Positions 51,988-59,909 of a stretch of DNA of 64,000 nucleotides are shown here, in pieces (position 1 is the first letter of the stretch; each line of letters opens with the position of its first letter). The translations under genes and the position numbers were made by a program. The notes under the pieces were generated by a model. It saw only the letters and a list, made by a program, of their open reading frames with translations. It had not been told where the DNA came from and searched no databases. Where the stretch lies: NCBI GenBank assembly GCA_963677165.2, contig CAXXSX010000002.1:4402001-4466000 (forward strand), read 5' to 3'. The DNA is from JAFGXT01 sp963677165 (GTDB taxonomy: Bacteria; Verrucomicrobiota; Lentisphaeria; Victivallales; SZUA-371).

Positions 51988-53850
51988 TTAATCTTTCGGC
52001 ACAATTATCTCGTAACGATACGTATTCTGGTCGTAACCATGGCGTACCTGGCAGAATTCGCTGAGCTGCAATTTCATGAACAGTAAAATATTACCGGTTG
52101 CCGGATTAATTGCCCGGCGCCAGTTTGAAAAACGTACCAACTGGTGGTGCTCTGGATGAATTTGCTCTATAATGGTTACCGTGTCGCGTATTAGGCATAG
52201 TGAATTGGGATCAATTTCTCCGATATGCACTACATTGCGGGGATCACAGCCATTTGTCGGTTCATTACAGATGTTTAGAAGCGCGTAGACTCTGCCGTTT
52301 GCAGGAGATCGCAGAATGTCTTGATAGCTTCTTGGCGAATAAACGTAACTACCGTCTTCATAGGTGAGAGGACGGGGTTTGCTCCAGGTCTTGCCGCAGT
52401 CTTCGGATACGCATATTAGCTTAACTGATGGCACTCCAGGATGTTTTTGGGATGGAAGTACGGCACCCTGTCGTAACAGCATGATCAGGCGACCATCATC
52501 TAGCTGGCACGTGTGGGGTTCGGATAAGCCGCAGCCGCTCTCTTCAGGTTTGCATTTGAGCAGACTGCAGAGGTTCCAATTAACTGTTTTTTGTTCGGGA
52601 ATCCAGATGCCTCGCCATGTTTTTACTGCAAGGTGCAGGCCTGTCTGCCATTGGTTTTCCTGGGACTGCCATAACAGAGAGCCATCGTTCAATTTTAAAG
52701 GTTCGTAAAACCAGCCGTAATTAGCAGACTGATCAATTCTGGCTGGATTGTTCCAGCTTTTACCGGAGTCATCTGAATATTCGCAGATGATATCGTAACA
52801 GTTGGTAGAGGTGTTACGACTCCAGTGATAACGCATCATCATGTTGTTTTCTGTATCGGTGAAGTAGGAGTAAGCTGTATCGGAATCGGTATCTGTTTCA
52901 TTTGATTCCCAGCTTAATCCGCAGTCATTGCTGAGTACGCTGTAATTTCTTGTTTGATTATTCGGAAAAGTGTCATCGATAATTCCGGCAATCAGACTCT
53001 TGGAATCCGGGGTAAAATCAAGGCTTTCAATGGTCTGGGTAAAGCGGTCACTGGCTCCCGGTAATGAAAAATCTTTCCTGATGGTAATTTCAGAAGCCGT
53101 GTTTTCGCGGATAGAGCCGAAGCGTCCAATGCAGAATGCGCCGGGTTCCGCGGCATGTTCAACGCGAATTCCTGATACGTTCATATATATGATTCCGGAA
53201 AAAGCAGGGGTAAAGCATTTCTGGCGCATGGTTAATTCGATCAGAGAGCCTGTAATGTCTTTGCCGGGATTAATCATGATGTGTTTTCCGTCGGCTGGAA
53301 TCAGAAAGGTTTCAGGGGTGTTTGAGAGTGCTTCTTTTGTTGTTACCTGGCGTAAGGGGGTGTTGTCAATATATATTTGTCCAAGAGTTTCAGGATAAGG
53401 TTCTACCTGGGCACATGGCCGCACGGTTTGTTTGTTGTTAATGCAGTTGCTGAGAGCATAGGGATTGTAAGTGTCCGGGAGAAATAGAGAATCAGGAAGG
53501 GGCGCTTTCAGGATTTTTTCGTCGATAATGATCCATTCTGGATCGAATGATTCTGAGCCGCGAATATATACCTCATGTCCATGCATGGCCCTAAAGCAGA
53601 CGAACTGTCCAGGGTTGTATTGATGGCCATTGATTGGAATAGGTATTTCTTCGCGGTAAACACCTTCTCCTATTTCGATTACACATCCGGTTTTTATATC
53701 TTGGGCCGCTCTGGTTATTGTTCTGAAAGGTTGTTCCAGGGTGCCGGGGTTGTTGTCGGACGCTCCCTGGGCCTGTGACACATACATGATGCCGCCGGCA
53801 TTGAGCCATGAGTTCGGGATAAAACGGTTGAAATGGTTTAGTTTACTCAT
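51988..53850 (-). CDS. DUF1565-type plus sialidase-like beta-propeller protein
   Basis: 620 residues without signal peptide. Residues 17-105 resemble the DUF1565 head of right-handed beta-helix proteins (MYVSQAQGASDNNPGTLEQPFRTI, IEIGEGVYREEI). From about residue 300 there are Asp-box repeats of sialidases: SNDCGLSWES, SDDSGKSWNNP and SEDCGKTWSKP. The family's arginine triad cannot be assigned by eye, so hydrolase activity against sialic acid is not shown; it may act on another sugar. The gene lies 17 nt downstream of a LacI-family repressor in one operon controlled by the operator at 54913. A terminator follows. Confidence 0.8.
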   Translation of the reverse strand: MSKLNHFNRFIPNSWLNAGGIMYVSQAQGASDNNPGTLEQPFRTITRAAQDIKTGCVIEIGEGVYREEIPIPINGHQYNPGQFVCFRAMHGHEVYIRGSESFDPEWIIIDEKILKAPLPDSLFLPDTYNPYALSNCINNKQTVRPCAQVEPYPETLGQIYIDNTPLRQVTTKEALSNTPETFLIPADGKHIMINPGKDITGSLIELTMRQKCFTPAFSGIIYMNVSGIRVEHAAEPGAFCIGRFGSIRENTASEITIRKDFSLPGASDRFTQTIESLDFTPDSKSLIAGIIDDTFPNNQTRNYSVLSNDCGLSWESNETDTDSDTAYSYFTDTENNMMMRYHWSRNTSTNCYDIICEYSDDSGKSWNNPARIDQSANYGWFYEPLKLNDGSLLWQSQENQWQTGLHLAVKTWRGIWIPEQKTVNWNLCSLLKCKPEESGCGLSEPHTCQLDDGRLIMLLRQGAVLPSQKHPGVPSVKLICVSEDCGKTWSKPRPLTYEDGSYVYSPRSYQDILRSPANGRVYALLNICNEPTNGCDPRNVVHIGEIDPNSLCLIRDTVTIIEQIHPEHHQLVRFSNWRRAINPATGNILLFMKLQLSEFCQVRHGYDQNTYRYEIIVPKD

Positions 53851-53867
53851 TTGAGTCTTCCTGATTA

Positions 53868-54887
53868 TTATGTCGATTTTTCAACGGATAATTCAATTGG
53901 CAATAGTTCTAGTCGGCGTGATGAAAAGCAGTCCGGCTGCTCCTGATCAAGTTGTTCCAGTAGTAGTTCGCAGGCCTTGCGGCCTGATTGTTCAAACGGC
54001 TGGACGACTGTTGTAAGCCTGGGGGCTGCCAGGCGCCCTTCATGTAATCCGCCGTAACCGACCACCGCAATATCGCGGGGAACTTTCAGGTCAAGATCAT
54101 AGAGGGCCTGCAGTAAGTACATTGCATGGGTATCTGTAGGGCAAAATACCGCTGTTGGTCGCAGTGATTCGGGTAAGTGTCGTAATTGTTTTATGGTTTC
54201 AGAGATATTTGATTGATTGCAGGCTTTTTGTAATTCTGGCGTACATTGTAATTCCAGCTTGTTAACGGCGTTGATAAAGCCGGAGATGCGGGGCAGGGCT
54301 GGATCAATATTTCCCGCGATTAAGGCAATTGTCTTGTGACCTTTTTCTTTCAGGTGAAGAGCTGCTTGAAAACAGCCGTCTTCGTCATTGGTGGCTACAA
54401 ATACTCCTTGTTTTCTGCCCTTGCCGGAATGCAATAACACATAGGGAGTATTGTATTGACACAAGTTTTCGTGGAGAATATCCAGTGTAGCATTGGAAAC
54501 GCCCCGACATATCACCCCGGAGACGCGTTGGCGCAGTAAATCATTAACCGTTGTTTCTGTTCCATTGATTTCGGGTGAGAATAATTTAATGTGATATCCT
54601 GACTCTGCGGCGCGTTGCATTATGCCTGACATTATTTTGCCGGTATAATCATGCCTTCCCATGTCCTGGTCAAGATACGCAATCATGCGCGTGTTTCCAT
54701 TTTTTATAGATCTGGCGATGTCATTGGGGATGTAGCCCAGCTGTTTTGCTGTTTCCTTAATTAGCTTTCGTGACGCATCGGTTATAAACACTCCTTTGTA
54801 GCGTTCATTCAGGGTGTGAGATACCGCTGATCGGCTTACTCCGGCCGCGATTGCAATATCTTTCATTGTGATTGCTGTTTTTCTCAT
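53868..54887 (-). CDS. LacI-family transcriptional repressor
   Basis: 339 residues. The N-terminal LacI helix-turn-helix (TMKDIAIAAGVSRSAVSHTLN) and hinge (LGYIPNDIARSIKNGNTRMIAYL) precede a periplasmic-binding-protein-like effector domain (VSGVICRGVSNATLD, GHKTIALIAGNIDPALPRISGF, PTAVFCPTDTHAMYLL, DIAVVGYGG, LTTVVQPFEQSGRKACELL). It is upstream of the sialidase-like gene on the same transcript, so it probably represses that operon and itself. An inverted repeat flanks the -10 element of its promoter (54913-54947). The effector is unknown, perhaps a sialic acid or its breakdown product. Confidence 0.94.
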   Translation of the reverse strand: MRKTAITMKDIAIAAGVSRSAVSHTLNERYKGVFITDASRKLIKETAKQLGYIPNDIARSIKNGNTRMIAYLDQDMGRHDYTGKIMSGIMQRAAESGYHIKLFSPEINGTETTVNDLLRQRVSGVICRGVSNATLDILHENLCQYNTPYVLLHSGKGRKQGVFVATNDEDGCFQAALHLKEKGHKTIALIAGNIDPALPRISGFINAVNKLELQCTPELQKACNQSNISETIKQLRHLPESLRPTAVFCPTDTHAMYLLQALYDLDLKVPRDIAVVGYGGLHEGRLAAPRLTTVVQPFEQSGRKACELLLEQLDQEQPDCFSSRRLELLPIELSVEKST

Positions 54888-54912
54888 ATTGATCGTCTTG
54901 TGGTTGCACCGT

Positions 54913-54959
54913 GTATCTCGTGTTACGTTTATTGTAGCACGAGATACTTAGTAAAGCAA
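54913..54959 (-). promoter_or_regulatory. Promoter and operator of the LacI/sialidase-like operon
   Basis: On the minus strand TTGCTT (54954-54959), a 17-nt spacer and TACAAT (54931-54936) form a sigma70 promoter. A perfect 10-bp inverted repeat, GTATCTCGTG (54913-54922) and CACGAGATAC (54938-54947), has one arm in the spacer and the other just past the start point, so binding would block RNA polymerase. Confidence 0.75.
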
Positions 54960-54979
54960 GTTGTCACGGATGTTTATAC

Positions 54980-55011
54980 AAAAAAGGCTGAACTGTAAAG
55001 CAGTCCAGCCT
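54980..55011 (-). terminator. Terminator of the pseudopilin gene at 55035
   Basis: AGGCTG-ACTG and CAGT-CAGCCT arms (one mismatch) with a 5-nt loop, followed on the minus strand by TTTTTTG. Confidence 0.85.
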
Positions 55012-55034
55012 GAGATTAAATATGTGAATGGAGA

Positions 55035-55748
55035 TTAGAATCCTGTATTCCAGCGCCAGATATTACCTTTTTCGTCAGCAGCCTTATAGTCTGTGTAGGA
55101 TATTGATTTTACATGGCCGTCTGCAAATGTGATATTGGCTTTTTTGTTATGCATTAGTAGTGATTTACTAAGTGCATTTATGGTGCAGAAGTAATAATAG
55201 TCAACGGTGGTATTTTCTGTGTTGCTGTAAGTTCCACTAAGATCTTCCGTGTCTCCCGGGCGTTCGCCTACCATGGCTATCGCCGATGCTGATGAGTTTT
55301 CATATATCGATCCACGTCCAACAGCGGAAATCTTCCAACCGAATGTATACGGGGCGTTGCCGCTATAGGTCCCGAACGGGTAATACTTGCTGGCATCTGA
55401 TAAACTTGCGTCAGTCGCATTACAGGCATAAGTTCTCGGAGCGTTGTCGCGGGTGCGCTTGAAATGGTCCTTGGGACAGAGGAATAATTTTTCGGATTCT
55501 CCTGAGTATGACAGGATCAGTTCGGACCAAGGAGTGCCGTCAGCATAAAAGCAGGGCGGAATATAGCCGTCATAATCAGAATTGTACAATGACAAACTTA
55601 CGCCGATTTGTTTCAGGTTGCTGGAGCAAGATACTTCTGCCGCCCGATCTCTTGCACTGTTCAGAGCCGGCAGTAACAATCCTGCCAGAATTGCGATGAT
55701 TGCGATGACAACGAGGAGTTCGATGAGGGTGAAATGATTTTTTTTCAT
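55035..55748 (-). CDS. Type II pseudopilin-like protein with prepilin leader
   Basis: About 237 residues from the ATG at 55748, chosen because the basic leader MKKNH directly precedes FTLIELLVVIAIIAILAGL and AGGAAG lies 10 nt upstream; an in-frame extension to 55775 would lengthen the leader. After the membrane helix comes PALNSARDRAAEVSCSSNLKQ, then the family's DGYIPPCFYADG-like loop, and the C-terminal ITFADGHVKSISY block. There are several Cys. It is the second of three such genes in the window. It is monocistronic with a terminator, and lies 5' to 5' with the GntR/LacI-type regulator. Its mRNA leader contains a 10-bp inverted repeat (55804-55881). Confidence 0.9.
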   Translation of the reverse strand: MKKNHFTLIELLVVIAIIAILAGLLLPALNSARDRAAEVSCSSNLKQIGVSLSLYNSDYDGYIPPCFYADGTPWSELILSYSGESEKLFLCPKDHFKRTRDNAPRTYACNATDASLSDASKYYPFGTYSGNAPYTFGWKISAVGRGSIYENSSASAIAMVGERPGDTEDLSGTYSNTENTTVDYYYFCTINALSKSLLMHNKKANITFADGHVKSISYTDYKAADEKGNIWRWNTGF

Positions 55749-55803
55749 GGTTCGGATACTTCCTTGAGTTAACATGTTTTATTACTAAATAAATACTGAC
55801 GGC

Positions 55804-55881
55804 GTTTTCGCATCTGCCCTCATTTTGTTGTTGGCCAATGTGTTATTGGAATTCAACGTTATTTCCTTGTTATGCGAAAAC
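55804..55881 (-). repeat. Inverted repeat upstream of the pseudopilin gene
   Basis: GTTTTCGCAT (55804-55813) and ATGCGAAAAC (55872-55881) are perfect 10-bp arms separated by 58 nt. They are either paired operator half-sites or a 5'-UTR stem. The remaining intergenic stretch to 56111 is AT-rich and shows no other ordered element. Confidence 0.55.
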
Positions 55882-56127
55882 TCAAAAAAACTACTATTAA
55901 ACTATAGGTGATAGATTTAGGATTTGCTAGTGATAGTTGTGGAAAAAATTAAAGTTTTTTTCGTATTCCGCAAGAAAGTATCAAAAACAAAACTTTTCTT
56001 TAATATTTGAATAGAGTACCTGGTCTGTGATCGAAACAAAAGATGTTACGGTAAAGTATTTTGTGGGGTGTTTTAGTAGTGGAGTAATGCTGTGATGCTA
56101 ATTTTATTTTTTTGTGTTGATTATGTA

Positions 56128-56175
56128 TTGACATTGTGTTGGTTTTGGAGTATAATTAACACAAAACCAACACAA
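56128..56175 (+). promoter_or_regulatory. Consensus promoter with flanking operator arms
   Basis: TTGACA (56128-56133), exactly 17 nt, TATAAT (56151-56156): a perfect sigma70 promoter. A perfect 14-bp inverted repeat surrounds the -10: TTGTGTTGGTTTTG (56134-56147) fills the spacer and CAAAACCAACACAA (56162-56175) covers the start point. The motif AACACAA-N4-AACACAA (56158-56175) recurs at 57405. Autorepression by the downstream regulator is the natural reading. Confidence 0.82.
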
Positions 56176-56193
56176 ATTATTTTAGAGTTGAAA

Positions 56194-57306
56194 ATGTTAA
56201 AAGAAAATATAAAGAAGGGTCATGCCGGGGAGTCGCTGAATCGGGCGAATATGAGAAAGAAATCGGTTGAATATATTGAGCGTCTTTTGTGTGATATTCC
56301 TGTTGGAAAGCAGTTGCCACCGATTCGTGAGATGATGGCTGACAGTGGATTGGGGAGAATTCGGCTTGATTATGCGATTGACGTGTTTGAAAAGAAAAAC
56401 ATTCTTGAAAGGCGTCCGCCTGTTGGTATTTTTAAGGTGGCGCGTTATAATGAGATGGAGTCGATAAATTGTATTGATGTGCTGCAATGTGGCCCGACAG
56501 AGTTTAATATAAGTGGATCGTTTTTTGTGAACTTTATGAATGAGTTGTCGCTGGCCGCAACCGGACGGCATATCGCGATCAGAACGCATCGTATAAGGGT
56601 TGATGGTAGTATCGAACAGTATTATAAACTGCTTAATTCCCATCATATTCAGATGGCGGTTATCATTCATCTGCACAACCCTGAGTTACTGCAGTTTCTT
56701 GATGATAATCATATAAAATGGGTGTCATTGTCTCCTTATGTGAATCTGGATTTTCGCAACACTATTCTTATGCCTTCTGATGTTGTTCCGCTCCAGATGG
56801 AGCATCTTATTGGCCTGGGGCATTCACGTATTGCTCTGATGCATGGGGTTTCTCCAGGAAATATGCCGTTAAGTTTATCCAGCCAGCACCAGGATTATTA
56901 TCGTATTATGGCGGAAAATGGATATAAAGTTGAACCTCAATGGGTTGCTTTTACTCACTGGGTTGATACTGAGATATTTGCCGCGTGGGATCAGATATTT
57001 TCTTCTGAACCTTATCCTACGGCCGCAATTGTTCCTGATCCCTGTCTTTCGGCTACATATCGTTATATGGAGCGGAGGCACATTCGTATCGGTCGTGATT
57101 TTTCGTTGATTGCGCGCGATGATCTTCCGGTTACGCGAGAGCTTACTCCACAGGTTTCGAGTACGGTTAACAGTATTACCGATACGGTTAATATTGTTTT
57201 GGAAAGTATAGAAACACTTTTCAGTGGCGGAACTCTACCAGAGACTTGTAGTATTTCCAGTCGACTGATTTCTCGTGATTCAACAGGACCTGCACCGGAA
57301 GTGTGA
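56194..57306 (+). CDS. GntR-type HTH / LacI-type sensor regulator
   Basis: About 370 residues from the ATG at 56194; the frame open from 56092 runs through the promoter at 56128-56156 and cannot be translated from it. The N-terminal winged helix (SVEYIERLLCDIPVGKQLPPIREMM, LGRIRLDYAIDVFEKKNILERRP) is GntR-like. The C-terminal part is the periplasmic-binding-like sensor (IQMAVIIHLHNPELLQFL, MEHLIGLGHSRIALMHG, PTAAIVPDPCLSATYRYMERRHIRIGRDFSLIARDD). It probably binds a sugar and the AACACAA motif at its own and the next promoter. It is the local regulator for the pseudopilin and two glycosidase genes downstream. Confidence 0.88.
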   Translation: MLKENIKKGHAGESLNRANMRKKSVEYIERLLCDIPVGKQLPPIREMMADSGLGRIRLDYAIDVFEKKNILERRPPVGIFKVARYNEMESINCIDVLQCGPTEFNISGSFFVNFMNELSLAATGRHIAIRTHRIRVDGSIEQYYKLLNSHHIQMAVIIHLHNPELLQFLDDNHIKWVSLSPYVNLDFRNTILMPSDVVPLQMEHLIGLGHSRIALMHGVSPGNMPLSLSSQHQDYYRIMAENGYKVEPQWVAFTHWVDTEIFAAWDQIFSSEPYPTAAIVPDPCLSATYRYMERRHIRIGRDFSLIARDDLPVTRELTPQVSSTVNSITDTVNIVLESIETLFSGGTLPETCSISSRLISRDSTGPAPEV

Positions 57307-57365
57307 TATAATAAGTTTTGGGGATTTTATGTGATTAATTTCATGGTTTTTTATTATCAAGCATC

Positions 57366-57422
57366 TTGACTTTTTGTTTTGAATCTATTATAATTGTCAA
57401 TAACAACACAAAATCAACACAA
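57366..57422 (+). promoter_or_regulatory. Promoter and operator of the pseudopilin/glycosidase genes
   Basis: TTGACT (57366-57371), 17 nt, TATAAT (57389-57394), then AACACAA-AATC-AACACAA (57405-57422), matching the site in the regulator's own promoter at 17 of 18 positions. The site lies over the start region, so repression is expected. Confidence 0.8.
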
Positions 57423-57458
57423 GAACTTGTAACGATATAAATAATAAGGGAGAAAATA

Positions 57459-58193
57459 ATGAGTAGGGAACAAACATTTAAAAGGCGGAATTTCACACTT
57501 ATAGAACTTCTCGTGGTGATAGCTATCATAGCTATTCTTGCCGCCATGCTGCTTCCAGCGCTTAACAGAGCAAGAGAAGTTGCGAAAAAGGCCAGCTGTA
57601 TAAGTAATATGAAACAAATCGGGATTGGGTATAATTCGTATACAGGGGATTTTAATGATATGCTTCCCCCGTGTCAGTATTATACCACATCAGACGCTGA
57701 TCATGCTTTTGTCTGGGCTGACTTTCTGGTAAATGCGGATTGCCTGAATAAAAGTACAAATGAGAAGAAGAATCTGGTTTTTAAATGTCCGTCCTGTAAA
57801 AAATTCTGGAATAGTTCCAAATTTGATTGCTATGAAACAGTGGAAAGTAATGCTTATGCGTATGTGTTCATGCGTAATCGAGATCAGATGAGTTATGGTC
57901 AGAATCAGGGGATTTACGGGCCCGATGTAAAAAATTCAACAGCAAAACACCGTTTGAAACTCCAGCATATCTTTAAGTCCCAATATGGCGGAATGATGAG
58001 AACAGGAAGTGCTTCTCAAACCGTTCTGCTTGGAGAACCTATTCTTCGTGGCGATAAAGCTCATGTGCTGGTTCCTGGAACAACCAACTGGCATCCGGAT
58101 GATACCCGCCATATGGGAGTATCCAACCATCTGTTTGTTGATGGTCATGTGGAATCAATGGCTACTATTGAATCATATCAGCTCCACTGGTAA
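57459..58193 (+). CDS. Type II pseudopilin-like protein with prepilin leader
   Basis: 244 residues. The leader (MSREQTFKRRN) and FTLIELLVVIAIIAILAAML helix form a class III signal. PALNRAREVAKKASCISNMK follows, then a Cys-containing globular part (FKCPSCKKFWNSSKFDCYE, four Cys that might bind zinc), and the terminal NHLFVDGHVESMAT block. It is the third member in the window and the first gene downstream of the promoter/operator at 57366. The two glycosidase genes follow, so it is presumably induced together with them. The start has AAGGGAG upstream. Confidence 0.9.
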   Translation: MSREQTFKRRNFTLIELLVVIAIIAILAAMLLPALNRAREVAKKASCISNMKQIGIGYNSYTGDFNDMLPPCQYYTTSDADHAFVWADFLVNADCLNKSTNEKKNLVFKCPSCKKFWNSSKFDCYETVESNAYAYVFMRNRDQMSYGQNQGIYGPDVKNSTAKHRLKLQHIFKSQYGGMMRTGSASQTVLLGEPILRGDKAHVLVPGTTNWHPDDTRHMGVSNHLFVDGHVESMATIESYQLHW

Positions 58194-58294
58194 TCATATC
58201 GTAAATTTTTAGCTGCAACTTCGGCTTTCGTTCTACAGGCGGGAGCCGAAACACACCCTTTTTGTATTAATTTTAGAGAGAGTTGAGGGAATAT

Positions 58295-59908
58295 ATGTTT
58301 AATTGTCGCATCAGGTTATTTCCAGTTCGCTTAGGAACTGGAATCGTGTTAATGTTTTCATTCTTTTTGACCGCTATTTGTGCGGAAAATCAAACAAGCA
58401 AGGTCCACTACGACTGCTATGGACAGATCACACACAAAAATTGGCCCGGAAAAGTTAATTCTGACCAAGAGTTAATGGATGATATATCAAAAGACAACAC
58501 CTATTATGATGCGTTGTCTAAATCTCTTCCAAAGCGTGGAGAATACGGTGGAATTATCGGTTCAGGAGAAAAATACGGCTTAAAGAAGACAGGCTTTTTT
58601 CATATTGAGAAAATCAAGGGACGCGATGTACTGGTTACCCCGGCGGGAAACATGTTTTTCATGATAGGTATTGGCGGGATTGGGGATTATCATTCATTCA
58701 TTAATGTCAAAGGACATGAAAAGCAGTTCGACTGGCTGCCGCCTAAAACAGGGAAGTTTAAGCGTTGCTGGAAGTGGGGGAAAGTGTCGTTTCTGGCAGC
58801 TAATCTAGCCCGAAAGCACAACGGGTACAATCCGGCGAAATACCGTGAAGACTGTATTGAGCGTGTTAAATTATTTGGCTTCAACTCTCACTATGCTTAT
58901 GGAGGTTTTAATCAGGGAATATCCATAAATGGAAAATTACCTATGGTTGTAGTAATATGGAATCATCCAAAGAAACAAATTTTCCCCGGACTCTTTGATA
59001 TTTATGATGAGGCATTGCGGAAGCAGATGGCCGACCGAATAGAAAGTACGGTTAAAAATAATGTGAACGAGCCGTGGCTGATTGGTTATCAGATTAATAA
59101 TGAACCGAAGTTTTATGAAATACCTGATAAAATTACTAAGCTCGGAGCAAATCAACCAGCAAAAAAAGCTTTTGTTGAATTGATGAAAAGACGGCACGGT
59201 TCAATACAGCGTTTTAATCAGGTCTGGCGTTTGAGAATGAAGAGTTTCGACGAACTGCTTAAGCCGTTTAATCCTACTGGAGGTGGGAAATATGATCTCA
59301 GGGCATTCAAAGTTATGTTCATGAGTGACTATTACAAATTTATGACCGAAACGGTTCGAAAATATGATAAAAATCACCTGGTAATGGGATGTCGGTTGCG
59401 CTGGAAAGACAGTCGAAATCGTGAAGTGAATCAGGTCGAAGGGAAATATGTGGATATCATTTGTGACAACTATTATGCAACTCAGTTTGACCGGAGATTT
59501 TTGATGAATGCACATAAATGGTCTGGTGGAAAACCGCGGATACTCAGCGAGTGGTGCTATGATTCGCGTGATTCAGGTAATTTCGGAATCATCATTACTG
59601 TTCCCGATCAAAAGTCTCGAGGCAAAGCGTATCAAACCTATGTTGAACAGGCTGCTGCATTGCCGTTTATCGTAGGAGTGCAATGGTGGTGTATGCTGGA
59701 TCATGCTCACCGGCAGACGAATACCGGATTGTGGAGTAATACTGACCGTCCATACAAAGACTTTTTGAAATATGTGCGAGAAGGCAATCTTGATGTATGG
59801 AAAGTGAAATTAGGTCTAAAGAAACCATATAATGGTAAATTTAAGTGCGTTCGGCGTAGTGGTAAATATATGGGATTAAACTGGGCCAATGCAACGGTGG
59901 GAGATTAG
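58295..59908 (+). CDS. Secreted agarase-like clan GH-A glycoside hydrolase
   Basis: About 537 residues from the ATG at 58295 (GAGGG five bases upstream). A signal peptide (TGIVLMFSFFLTAICA) is followed by an N-terminal segment, YDCYGQITHKNWPGKVNSD, characteristic of agarase-like proteins, and by a TIM-barrel. GYQINNEPKFYE holds the probable acid/base Glu (Asn-Glu-Pro) and PRILSEWCYDSRD the probable nucleophile Glu. The local similarity to beta-agarases (GH50-like) is a remembered resemblance; the substrate could be another algal or mucin glycan. The protein has no added binding domain, unlike its paralogue directly downstream, and the two genes overlap in translation signals. The segment before the gene (58220-58250) contains a weak hairpin. 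Confidence 0.82.
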   Translation: MFNCRIRLFPVRLGTGIVLMFSFFLTAICAENQTSKVHYDCYGQITHKNWPGKVNSDQELMDDISKDNTYYDALSKSLPKRGEYGGIIGSGEKYGLKKTGFFHIEKIKGRDVLVTPAGNMFFMIGIGGIGDYHSFINVKGHEKQFDWLPPKTGKFKRCWKWGKVSFLAANLARKHNGYNPAKYREDCIERVKLFGFNSHYAYGGFNQGISINGKLPMVVVIWNHPKKQIFPGLFDIYDEALRKQMADRIESTVKNNVNEPWLIGYQINNEPKFYEIPDKITKLGANQPAKKAFVELMKRRHGSIQRFNQVWRLRMKSFDELLKPFNPTGGGKYDLRAFKVMFMSDYYKFMTETVRKYDKNHLVMGCRLRWKDSRNREVNQVEGKYVDIICDNYYATQFDRRFLMNAHKWSGGKPRILSEWCYDSRDSGNFGIIITVPDQKSRGKAYQTYVEQAAALPFIVGVQWWCMLDHAHRQTNTGLWSNTDRPYKDFLKYVREGNLDVWKVKLGLKKPYNGKFKCVRRSGKYMGLNWANATVGD

Positions 59909-59909
59909 T

